Shown here: in pieces, positions 16,750 to 23,496 of the stretch
How the letters are laid out: the number at the start of each line of letters is the position of its first letter
Position numbering within the stretch: the first letter of the stretch is position 1
NCBI GenBank assembly: GCA_902803805.1
Contig: CADCRH010000119.1
Coordinates: 1 to 36,921 of the forward strand
DNA from: an uncultured Ruminococcus sp.
Lineage (GTDB): Bacteria; Bacillota; Clostridia; Oscillospirales; Acutalibacteraceae
Reading direction: 5' to 3'
Length of the DNA stretch: 36,921 nucleotides
The notes under the pieces: generated by a model
The model's input: only the letters and a program-made list of their open reading frames with translations
What the model was told of the DNA's origin: nothing
Database searches by the model: none
Made by a program: the position numbers and the translations under genes

Positions 16750-17565
16750 ATGAAAACACTGTACATCTCAGACCTTGACGGAACCCTTCTTGACAAACAG
16801 GCAAAGCTGACACAGCGTTCGGCTGAAATTATCGGCAAACTCATCAATGACGGTATGTTGTTTTCGGTAGCTACCGCGAGAAGTCAGTCGTCTGTCAACA
16901 TATTGAGTCAACTAAATATTCAACTGCCGTGTGTACAGTTGAATGGTGTACTGATTTATGACTTCAAAACAAAAAGCTATATTGACTGTACGCCGATGGA
17001 CACCGACACAGCAAGAAACGTTCTGAAAATCCTGCGTGATTTTGGCAGAATGTCATTTGTCTATAAATTTGACACAGACTGCGGTATCAATGTGGAATTC
17101 GAGCGGCTCACCAATGATGTTGAAAAAGCATTTTTCAATGCCAGAAAAGACCAGGACTATAAAAGTTTTCGGCAGACAGAAACCATCACCGCCGATGACA
17201 GCGATAAGGTTATTTATTTCACAATGGTTGACAGTTACGAGCGGCTTTTTCCGATTTACAGCGAAATCAAAAAGCTGCCGCTGGCAAAGGCGACCCTTTA
17301 CAGCGACAACTATTCCGACTTATATTTTCTGGAAGTATTCAGCATCAATGCCACAAAAGCGAACGGTGTCACAAAAATCAAACATCTTGTCGGAGCCGAT
17401 CGGGTAGTAGCATTCGGTGATAATCTGAACGACATTGATATGCTGAAAATTGCCGACGTTGGTATCGCTGTAGGTGATTGTGTCCAGGAAGTCAGACAAC
17501 ACGCTGACCTCATCATCGGCAACAGCTACGAAAACGGTGTCGCGGAATACCTTTTGAATTCATAA
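16750..17565 (+). CDS. Cof-type HAD-IIB phosphatase
   Basis: 271 residues, cytoplasmic. Motif I is LYISDLDGTLLD (nucleophile Asp10, acid/base Asp12), motif II is SVATARSQ, a C2B-type cap lies at about 85-190, and motif IV is VVAFGDNLNDIDML. Such enzymes dephosphorylate sugar phosphates, FMN or related small molecules; the substrate cannot be read from sequence. It starts two bases after the MORN gene stop with AAGGCGG as a weak ribosome site, so it is probably coupled to it. The last residues (Leu-Asn-Ser-stop) come from the AT-rich end of the repeat element that follows. Confidence 0.9.
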   Translation: MKTLYISDLDGTLLDKQAKLTQRSAEIIGKLINDGMLFSVATARSQSSVNILSQLNIQLPCVQLNGVLIYDFKTKSYIDCTPMDTDTARNVLKILRDFGRMSFVYKFDTDCGINVEFERLTNDVEKAFFNARKDQDYKSFRQTETITADDSDKVIYFTMVDSYERLFPIYSEIKKLPLAKATLYSDNYSDLYFLEVFSINATKANGVTKIKHLVGADRVVAFGDNLNDIDMLKIADVGIAVGDCVQEVRQHADLIIGNSYENGVAEYLLNS

Positions 17566-17664
17566 TTCATAATGCATAATTCATAATTGCCCTGCGGAGG
17601 TGCGGAAGAAGTTATGCAGCCGTACATTGTGTAAAAATGATTCATTATTCTTTATTCATTATTC
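17556..17664 (+). repeat. Intergenic repeat element copy 6 (complete short form, shared by two genes)
   Basis: About 108 bases fill the whole gap between two converging genes. The left end, GAATTCATAATTCATAATGC and more, encodes the last codons and stop of the HAD gene. The core is GCCCTGCGGAGGTGCGGAAG and CAGCCGTA. The right end, GATTCATTATTCTTTATTC, supplies on the minus strand the Asn-Asn-Glu-stop of the phosphopantetheinyl transferase. It gives the best view of both element boundaries. No separate terminator is visible in this gap. Confidence 0.85.
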
Positions 17665-18296
17665 TTTTTTTCCGGTGATAGAATGTCAAATAGTTCGTTC
17701 GGTTGTTTGATAATGATATTGATAGGAGCGGTGCAGCAGTACGATACAATGTAATTTTGTGTTTCGTACTGCTGTACTTTTTTGATTTCGGGCAAATCGT
17801 CGGTCAGCGTCCGAAAGTCTAGGGCAAGTCCTCGTCCGTCAAGCTTTGAATAACATTCTTTCTTTGTCCACAATCTGATAAAATCGCGATCAAAATGTTC
17901 GGAACAGTTCAGCTTTTCCAGTTCGCTGTCGGAACAAACACGGTGTACGATATTATTTTTGATATTTCGGATATCCATAATGTCAACTGCTGTATTGCTT
18001 TCGGAAACAATACAGGCGGCTGCGTTTTTACAGTGGCTGAGATTGAAAAAAATATCCTCTCTGTCGTCAAGATATGGCTTTCCGCGCTCACGGTATCGGA
18101 AACAAGGAGGAGTGAGAATGCCGAATTCCTCCCGAAGCGCCGTACAAAGCAGCAGAAAGGCGGCTGAGCCGTTGATTTTGTCGGAGAATGACCGATACCT
18201 GTTGATTTGTTCTGTGCGCTGAGCGGTCAGCAGCGGCATTGCGCGAGATAAAAAATCTTCATTGAGTTGATCTGTGTGTTCAAGAATATACAGCAT
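17652..18296 (-). CDS. 4'-phosphopantetheinyl transferase, Sfp type
   Basis: 214 residues, the usual size of Sfp/EntD enzymes. It transfers phosphopantetheine from CoA to a serine of carrier proteins. Visible motifs are RERGKPYLDD, IFFNLSHCKNAAACIV (Ser-His of the CoA site), TAVDIMDI (first metal aspartate) and IRLWTKKECYSKLDGRGLAL, the W-x-x-K-E-x-x-x-K signature. The usual second acidic residue of the D-I-E motif is Met here. No carrier-protein megasynthase lies in this window. AGGTG lies five bases before the ATG at 18296 and an excellent promoter lies at 18329-18357. The last residues (Asn-Asn-Glu) come from the distal end of the repeat element. Confidence 0.88.
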   Translation of the reverse strand: MLYILEHTDQLNEDFLSRAMPLLTAQRTEQINRYRSFSDKINGSAAFLLLCTALREEFGILTPPCFRYRERGKPYLDDREDIFFNLSHCKNAAACIVSESNTAVDIMDIRNIKNNIVHRVCSDSELEKLNCSEHFDRDFIRLWTKKECYSKLDGRGLALDFRTLTDDLPEIKKVQQYETQNYIVSYCCTAPINIIIKQPNELFDILSPEKKNNE

Positions 18297-18328
18297 TTTT
18301 TCACCTGTTTTTTAAAGTTTTTTCATTT

Positions 18329-18357
18329 ATTGTATCAATTCGTTTTTGGGGTGTCAA
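18329..18357 (-). promoter_or_regulatory. Predicted strong promoter of the phosphopantetheinyl transferase gene
   Basis: On the minus strand TTGACA (18357-18352), a 17-base spacer and the extended -10 TGATACAAT (TACAAT at 18334-18329), about 30 bases before the start. Confidence 0.8.
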
Positions 18358-18589
18358 TAATATCATTGTGATAAAATTCGTAAAAACAGGCATTGGCGAT
18401 TGACAGAAAAAGACACAGTGGTCTGCTTTTTGAAAAAAATCTCTCGGAGCAGTAAAAAAATTGTGAAATTTTTGATAAGCTGAATTATGCGTTATATCCG
18501 AAATTTTGAACACCAAAAAGAAAATTAAGTAGAAAATAACGTTGATGTTTACAATTTTGTAATACAAGAAAACATTGATAGGTAAAAAC
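18358..18589. other. Intergenic stretch without recognisable gene
   Basis: About 230 AT-rich bases between the divergent promoters of the phosphopantetheinyl transferase and pseudokinase genes. An 88-codon minus-strand frame covers part of it, but it has no credible ribosome site or recognisable protein. I saw no riboswitch or tRNA. A regulatory role or a small RNA cannot be excluded. Confidence 0.4.
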
Positions 18590-18619
18590 TTGCAATTTGT
18601 ACTTACTTTATGCTATAAT
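18590..18619 (+). promoter_or_regulatory. Predicted promoter of the pseudokinase gene
   Basis: TTGCAA (18590-18595), an 18-base spacer and the extended -10 TGCTATAAT (TATAAT at 18614-18619). The leader to the chosen ATG at 18734 would be about 108 bases, unusually long for this window. Confidence 0.7.
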
Positions 18620-18733
18620 CCATAGAGATATGAAGTGTGTGGTTACCGTACAGCCGCATACTCAATTTTTCTTTTATGATTGTTTGGAAATGTTAAAAAT
18701 GTTTACTTGGTACGGAGAATGGCGGTATTAGTA

Positions 18734-20368
18734 ATGGCACAACTTTGTTTGGGTTGTATGCAGGAAAATAATGGCGAGCAGAAATGCCCCCACTGCGGAT
18801 TTGACAGAGCAAGCGAACAGCCGGCTCCGTTTTTGCCGCTGGGTACTCTGTTGCAGGACGAAAACTATCTCGTAGGAAAAAAGCTGGAGAATAACGCCGA
18901 GGGTGCAAAATATATCGGTTACAGCAACACAATGCATTCTCCCGTGATCATACACGAATTTATGCCGGCAGGCATATGTGGACGCGCCAAGGGACAAACT
19001 AGCGTTGTCATTCGTATCGGTCACGAGGACGAGTATCAGAAGCTGAATGAAAGCTTCCTCAGCTACTACAGAACAATCGCAAGACTGCGTGAACTTTCCG
19101 CGATTGGTCCGATATTCGACATATTCAGCGAAAACGGTGTTTCCTATACCGTGGAAGAATATTATGATTCCATTCCGTTTACAGAATATATAGAAAGACG
19201 CGGCGGCAATATCGACTGGAATACAGCAAGACCTTTGTTTATGCCGCTGATCGCGTCGCTCACTTCGCTTCATTCGGCAGGGATCGGACATTATGCCATT
19301 TCTCCCGAAAATCTTGTGGTAACGACATCGGGAAAACTTCGTCTGGTGGGTTTCGGCATTAACGAAATTCACCGCACAGGCAGCGGCTTTGAGCCGGAAC
19401 TGATGGACGGCTGTGCCGCTATCGAGCAGTATCACGAGGACGGCGAACTGAACGAATCGACCGATGTTTACGGTTTTACGGCTACGCTGTTCTATGCTTT
19501 GACAGGTCGTCTGCCCGAAAACAGCAATGAACGCAAGCCTGACGGCAAATTGCCGATTCCTACCTCTGTATTCAAAAGACTTCCTCCGCACGTGGTAACG
19601 GCTCTTGCAGGAGGATTGCAGGTACAGCAGTCAAAGCGTATCGATACATTTGATGAGCTTCGCACACAGCTTTCGGCGGCGCCTACCGTAAAGGCGATAC
19701 GCAACGAAGCCAACAGAAATGCGATTCAGAGCGAAGCAGCTTCCAACTATGCCTCCAAGAAAAAAGAAGGTATTTCGGGTGCGGTGTGGGCAATATTGTC
19801 CGTACTGCTTTGTATGCTCATACTGTTGGTTGCCGGTATTTTCTGGGTCAACAGTAATCCTGATATGTTCCGGAATCTTCTTTCACCTGCTGCGGCGGAG
19901 GAGGAATCGGAGGAACCCGAAGAATCCAATACAGACCCGAATCTGATCTCCATTCCGAACTTGATCGGCAAGAAATACGATGAGATCGTGGCAAAACAGG
20001 GCAGCAACAGCGAATATACCATTATCAAGGCAAACGAAGAAATTTTCAGTGATAAATACGAAGAAGGCGTGATTGTTTCGCAAAGCCCCGAAGAAGGTCT
20101 GGATGCCGATAAGGGTGTTACGATCGTTGTCACCGTAAGTAAGGGATTGCCGAACCGTGAACTTCCCGTTATCAGCGGTCAGTCAGTCGAAACAGCCGTA
20201 AAATCACTCGGTGACCAAGGCTTTATCGCGTCGGGCAACTATGTTGCAAGCGACACCGTTGAAGAAGGTAAAGTAGTCGGCTATGAAAACTACAATGCAG
20301 GCGACAGTGCCCCCTACGGAGCAAAAATCATCATCAACATCAGCACAGGTCCCGAATCAAGCAACTGA
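18734..20368 (+). CDS. Zinc-ribbon pseudokinase with PASTA domains
   Basis: 544 residues. Residues 4-22 are a zinc ribbon (CLGCM...CPHCGFD). Residues about 35-320 are a protein-kinase-like domain. A membrane helix lies at about 349-371, an acidic linker near 380-395, and two PASTA domains at about 399-530, which would face outside and in relatives bind peptidoglycan or lipid II. The kinase core is inactive by sequence: the glycine loop is lost (KLENNAEGAKYIGY), the VAIK lysine is His74 (VIIHEF), the HRD motif is GHYAISPEN (catalytic Asp is Ala188), and DFG is VGFG (Asp is Gly206). The AAIEQY segment and STDVYGFTATLFYALTG helix keep the fold. The ATG at 18734 gives a start at the zinc ribbon as in relatives; the ribosome site is weak (GGCGG) and an ATG at 18719 is possible. 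Confidence 0.88.
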   Translation: MAQLCLGCMQENNGEQKCPHCGFDRASEQPAPFLPLGTLLQDENYLVGKKLENNAEGAKYIGYSNTMHSPVIIHEFMPAGICGRAKGQTSVVIRIGHEDEYQKLNESFLSYYRTIARLRELSAIGPIFDIFSENGVSYTVEEYYDSIPFTEYIERRGGNIDWNTARPLFMPLIASLTSLHSAGIGHYAISPENLVVTTSGKLRLVGFGINEIHRTGSGFEPELMDGCAAIEQYHEDGELNESTDVYGFTATLFYALTGRLPENSNERKPDGKLPIPTSVFKRLPPHVVTALAGGLQVQQSKRIDTFDELRTQLSAAPTVKAIRNEANRNAIQSEAASNYASKKKEGISGAVWAILSVLLCMLILLVAGIFWVNSNPDMFRNLLSPAAAEEESEEPEESNTDPNLISIPNLIGKKYDEIVAKQGSNSEYTIIKANEEIFSDKYEEGVIVSQSPEEGLDADKGVTIVVTVSKGLPNRELPVISGQSVETAVKSLGDQGFIASGNYVASDTVEEGKVVGYENYNAGDSAPYGAKIIINISTGPESSN

Positions 20369-20370
20369 TA

Positions 20371-20446
20371 TTAATTCATAATTTATAATGCATAATTCAT
20401 AATTGCCCTGCGGGGAACCGTAAGAAGTTCCGAAGCCGCAGGGCAA
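20371..20446 (+). repeat. Intergenic repeat element copy 7 with hairpin
   Basis: Begins just after the pseudokinase stop with the AT-rich end, then the core. In this copy TTGCCCTGCGG (20403-20413) pairs perfectly with CCGCAGGGCAA (20436-20446), with an inner GGAAC/GTTCC pairing, so the core forms an 11-bp hairpin. A T-rich stretch follows. Confidence 0.75.
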
Positions 20447-20466
20447 TGTGATTTTGTTTTTTTGTC

Positions 20467-20504
20467 AGCGAAGTGTTTTTTGGCACTTCGCTTTGTGTTT
20501 TGTT
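20467..20504 (+). terminator. Terminator of the pseudokinase gene
   Basis: AGCGAAGTG (20467-20475) and CACTTCGCT (20484-20492) form a 9-bp stem with an 8-base loop, followed by TTGTGTTTTGTT. The remaining bases to 20545 show no gene. Confidence 0.75.
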
Positions 20505-20545
20505 AAAGGTAAAAAAGTGTTGATGGCTATATGACGGTTTCATAT

Positions 20546-20723
20546 AACCGACCGACCATAATAGAACAAGATAGATAGAAAAGAAAATAAAAAAGCCGTT
20601 TCACTCACGCGCTTTTGTATGGCAAGCTTAACAGCAAATGAATAATAAATCACTTTTATATAACTTACGGCTTCAGAATCTCTTACTGTCCCCCGTAGGG
20701 CAATTATGAATTATGAATTAATT
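20546..20723 (-). repeat. Intergenic repeat element copy 8 (long form)
   Basis: Matches copy 1 along most of its length: ACCGACCGACC, AATAGAACAAGATA, an A-rich tract, GCCGTTTCACTC, a second half with AACTTACGGCTTCAGAATC and CCCGTAGGGCAATTATGAATT. The AT-rich end lies about seven bases beyond the stop codon of the XRE regulator gene. Confidence 0.8.
20584..20635 (-). terminator. Terminator of the XRE regulator gene
   Basis: On the minus strand GCTGTTAAGCTTGC pairs imperfectly with GCGTGAGTGAAACGGC and is followed by TTTTTTATTTTC. It is the same design as the terminator at 86-137 and is part of the long-form repeat. Confidence 0.6.
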
Positions 20724-20730
20724 ACGACTT

Positions 20731-21432
20731 TTATTGGTTGAGGGTTTTCATTTTTTCTTCGGTTTTTTGAATCAGGTTGTAGAGTGATGGTGCAAGATCC
20801 GGATATTTTTTGGAGATGATTTCGGGAGAAAGGGGAGAAATCAAGGAAATATCCGCTCCCGTTACTGTTCCGATATTTTTACCGGTTGAAAGACATTTTG
20901 CGTTTGCTTCACTGATACTTTGCAGCGCCGTTGACAGTCCCGAATAGATTTCGGGCATTACCGAGAACATCGCCTGCGGATTTTTCGGATTGGAAGAATA
21001 AATGGTTCTTATCATTTTATAGACCGAAACCATCAGGTAGGAGGAGATCTCAGCCGTCAGTCCGCGGCAGTCCGCCTGCTCCAGAAGCTCGAAAATGATG
21101 TTCAGTGAATTGATGACCAGCCGTTTGTTCAGTGTTATCATAGCACTCGATTTCTGGTCTTTCGTTTGTTTTTGCGGCGTATTGTCGATCGTTACCTCGT
21201 CAATGCTCAGGGTCGCACCCTGTCTGTCGGCAGACCGTCCGAGAAGATAGTCACACGATACATTATAATAGTCGGCAACACGTACCACAAAGTCAAGACC
21301 ACATTCACGGATTCCTTTTTCGTAGTGCGACAAAAGAGCCTGGGAAACACCAAGCTCCAGTGCGGCCTGCTTTTGGCTCAGCCCTCGTTCTTTTCTCAAC
21401 AATGTTACTATACGTGGAAAATCGCTGTTCAT
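20731..21432 (-). CDS. XRE-family helix-turn-helix regulator
   Basis: 233 residues, cytoplasmic. An HTH_3 domain at about 6-62 has a classic recognition unit (LSQKQAALELGVSQALLSHYEKG, helices 2-3, described rather than aligned) and ends in NVSCDYLLGRS, typical of XRE repressors. Residues about 65-230 are an uncharacterised helical domain that may bind a ligand or mediate oligomerisation. The ATG at 21432 has AAGGGG seven bases upstream; in-frame sequence to 21510 is probably not translated. It is divergent from the histidine phosphatase gene, with 214 bases between them. Targets are unknown. Confidence 0.85.
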   Translation of the reverse strand: MNSDFPRIVTLLRKERGLSQKQAALELGVSQALLSHYEKGIRECGLDFVVRVADYYNVSCDYLLGRSADRQGATLSIDEVTIDNTPQKQTKDQKSSAMITLNKRLVINSLNIIFELLEQADCRGLTAEISSYLMVSVYKMIRTIYSSNPKNPQAMFSVMPEIYSGLSTALQSISEANAKCLSTGKNIGTVTGADISLISPLSPEIISKKYPDLAPSLYNLIQKTEEKMKTLNQ

Positions 21433-21646
21433 ATGATAACCCCTTGACATTATACACTCAAAATTATATATTAAATAAAGCCGATAGAATTTTATGCGGC
21501 ATTCCGTCAAAAACGAACCTGTTTCAACAGATAAACAGTATGTAAATTATATACTATTTAAAACAATTTGTAAAGTTTTTTTTTTGTTCTTTAAGACAGT
21601 TTTCGGCTTTTGCTATGGAATTTTACAGAAAAGGAAAGAATTACCA
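21433..21646. promoter_or_regulatory. Divergent control region between the XRE regulator and phosphatase genes
   Basis: AT-rich. It holds two similar 17-base sites, AAATTATATATTAAATA (21461-21477) and AAATTATATACTATTTA (21544-21560), about 83 bases apart. It also holds a minus-strand TATAAT close to the XRE gene (near 21450) and a long T-run near 21580. The paired sites could be operators for the XRE protein, but they also resemble -10 boxes. Confidence 0.35.
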
Positions 21647-22288
21647 ATGCGGTCGTATGTTATTTATTTGATTCGTCACGGTGCGGTTGACGAAACACTG
21701 AGAGGAAGATATATAGGAAGCACAGATGTTCATTTATCGGAAAAAGGAAAAAAGGCACTTCGTCAGACCTCGGACATTTTCGGTTATCCTTATCCCGAAC
21801 AGATTTATTCGAGTCCTTTGTCAAGATGTGTGGAAACGTGTTCGATTATTTATCCCAAGCGTGAGATCAAGACCGTCGGAGCATTAAGTGAATGTGATTT
21901 CGGAGATTGGGAGGGCAAAAGTGCAAAAGAGCTTGCCGATAATCCCGTGTTCGGGCAGTGGCTCCAGAATTCCGACAAGACACCGCCGCCGAACGGTGAA
22001 AGCGGCGCGGAATTCGCCAAAAGGGTTTGTAAGGGCTTTGAAAGAATCGTGGAGGAAATGTCCGCACAGGGAACAAAAACCGCCTCTGTCGTCACGCACG
22101 GCGGTGTAATAATGACGCTGCTGTCTGTTTACGGACTTCCGCAGGCAGAAAGCTACAAATGGCGTATGGATAACGGTTACGGCTTTGCGGTAAGAATTAC
22201 GCCGCTTCTTTGGATGCGTGACAGGGTAATGGAGGTATATGACACCGTACCTTTTGAGCCGAAACCGAAAGGACAGGAAATGATTTGA
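21647..22288 (+). CDS. Histidine phosphatase family protein (CobC/GpmB-like)
   Basis: 213 residues, cytoplasmic. The N-terminal YLIRHGAVDETLRGRYIG carries the phospho-accepting His in the RHG motif. SSPLSRCVETC provides the conserved arginine, ECDFGDWEG the family Glu, and VVTHGGVIMTLL the second histidine. The pattern resembles alpha-ribazole phosphatase and the small phosphoglycerate-mutase-like phosphatases; the substrate cannot be fixed, and no cobalamin genes surround it. The ATG at 21647 has AAAAGGAAAG upstream, which is far better than the in-frame start at 21494. Confidence 0.85.
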   Translation: MRSYVIYLIRHGAVDETLRGRYIGSTDVHLSEKGKKALRQTSDIFGYPYPEQIYSSPLSRCVETCSIIYPKREIKTVGALSECDFGDWEGKSAKELADNPVFGQWLQNSDKTPPPNGESGAEFAKRVCKGFERIVEEMSAQGTKTASVVTHGGVIMTLLSVYGLPQAESYKWRMDNGYGFAVRITPLLWMRDRVMEVYDTVPFEPKPKGQEMI

Positions 22289-22313
22289 ATTTTTCAAAAT
22301 AATGGTATATAAT
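22285..22313 (+). promoter_or_regulatory. Predicted promoter of the COG0523 pair
   Basis: TTGAAT (22285-22290), a 17-base spacer and TATAAT (22308-22313). It overlaps the end of the phosphatase gene. The leader is about 30 bases with AAAGGAGAG. No Zur-type palindrome was recognised. Confidence 0.65.
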
Positions 22314-22348
22314 AGACCTTGGACTAAATTTTAAAGGAGAGATTTTCA

Positions 22349-23479
22349 ATGACAAAAATTGACATTTTTTCGGGCTTTCTCGGAGCAGGAAAAACTACAC
22401 TGATAAAGAAGCTCATTAAAGAAGGCTATCAGAACGAAAAGCTTGTATTGATAGAAAATGAATTCGGAGAGATCGGCATAGACGGCGGTTTTCTGAAAGA
22501 GGCAGGAATCCAGATCAACGAAATGAATTCCGGTTGTATCTGCTGTTCTCTGGTAGGTGATTTCCGCGAGGCTCTTACAAAGGTTCTGGAACAGTACAGC
22601 CCCGACCGTATTATTATTGAGCCGTCGGGTGTAGGCAAACTCTCGGACGTGATCAACGCAGTCAAGACGGTACAGAGCGACAATGTGGTTCTCAACAGTT
22701 TTGTTACCGTTGCCGATGCTTCAAAGTGCAAGATTTATATGAAGAATTTCGGTGAATTCTACAACAACCAGATCGAAAACGCAAGCACGATCATTCTGAG
22801 CAGAACACAGAATGTTTCCGATGAGAAGCTTAAAAAGGCGCTTGAACTGACTCGTGAGCATAACAAGAATGCGGCGATCGTAACAACGCCGTGGGACGAT
22901 ATTACAGGTGAGCAGATTCTTGCCGCAACGGAAGGAAAAGCACTGCTGACGGTTGCCGATGTTGAGGAAGAACACGAACATCACCATCATCACGACCACG
23001 AGGACGAGCACGAACATCATCACCATCATCACGATCACGAGGAAGAACACGAACATCATCACCATCACGACCACGAGGATGAGCACGAACATCATCACCA
23101 CCACGATCACGAAGATGAACACGAGCACGGTGAAGATTGTACCTGTGGCTGTCACGATCACGACCATCATCACGATGAGCACGGACACCATCACCACCAC
23201 CACGCAGATGAAGTATTCACAAGCTGGGGCAAGGAAACGGCAAAGAAATTTACAGCCGACGAGATAAAGCAGATTCTTTCACAGCTTTCCGATACCGAAA
23301 AATATGGTCTTGTGCTTCGTGCAAAGGGAATTGTTCCGGGTGTTGACGGACAGTGGATCCACTATGATTTCGTTCCCGAAGAATCCGATGTCCGCACGGG
23401 CGCGGCAGACTATACGGGCAGAATCTGCGTGATCGGTTCAAAGCTGAACGAAGCAGAGCTTGAAAAGCTGTTTTCATAA
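22349..23479 (+). CDS. COG0523/CobW-family GTPase with histidine-rich metal-binding insert
   Basis: 376 residues, cytoplasmic. Walker A is GFLGAGKTTLIKKL at about 9-22; a glutamate-rich ENEFGEIGIDGG segment and the metal-binding CICC of SGCICCSL follow, then IIEPSGVG. Residues about 208-285 are an exceptional His/Asp/Glu region built from near-perfect repeats of HEHHHHHDHEDE, ending with a CTCGC cysteine cluster. A CobW_C domain lies at about 290-376. COG0523 proteins use GTP to deliver zinc, cobalt or nickel to targets; the histidine tract suggests zinc or nickel binding. It is followed 17 bases later by a second, unusual family member. Metal and client are unknown. Confidence 0.9.
   Translation: MTKIDIFSGFLGAGKTTLIKKLIKEGYQNEKLVLIENEFGEIGIDGGFLKEAGIQINEMNSGCICCSLVGDFREALTKVLEQYSPDRIIIEPSGVGKLSDVINAVKTVQSDNVVLNSFVTVADASKCKIYMKNFGEFYNNQIENASTIILSRTQNVSDEKLKKALELTREHNKNAAIVTTPWDDITGEQILAATEGKALLTVADVEEEHEHHHHHDHEDEHEHHHHHHDHEEEHEHHHHHDHEDEHEHHHHHDHEDEHEHGEDCTCGCHDHDHHHDEHGHHHHHHADEVFTSWGKETAKKFTADEIKQILSQLSDTEKYGLVLRAKGIVPGVDGQWIHYDFVPEESDVRTGAADYTGRICVIGSKLNEAELEKLFS
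22972..23130 (+). repeat. In-frame tandem repeat encoding the His-rich tract
   Basis: About four to five units of 36 bases (one with an extra His codon) encode HEHHHHHDHEDE. The His-rich tract extends in less regular form to about 23205. Codons differ between units, so the repeat is not very recent. Confidence 0.8.
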
Positions 23480-23496
23480 AAGGAGTGACCCACAGA

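Noticed and set aside
18301..18567. An 88-codon minus-strand frame between the phosphopantetheinyl transferase and pseudokinase genes
   Set aside because: No ribosome binding site, Phe/Asn-rich AT-driven composition, and it contains the strong promoter of the neighbouring gene.
22972..23205. CRISPR-like array
   Set aside because: The repeats are in frame, without spacers, and encode a His-rich protein tract inside an intact gene.
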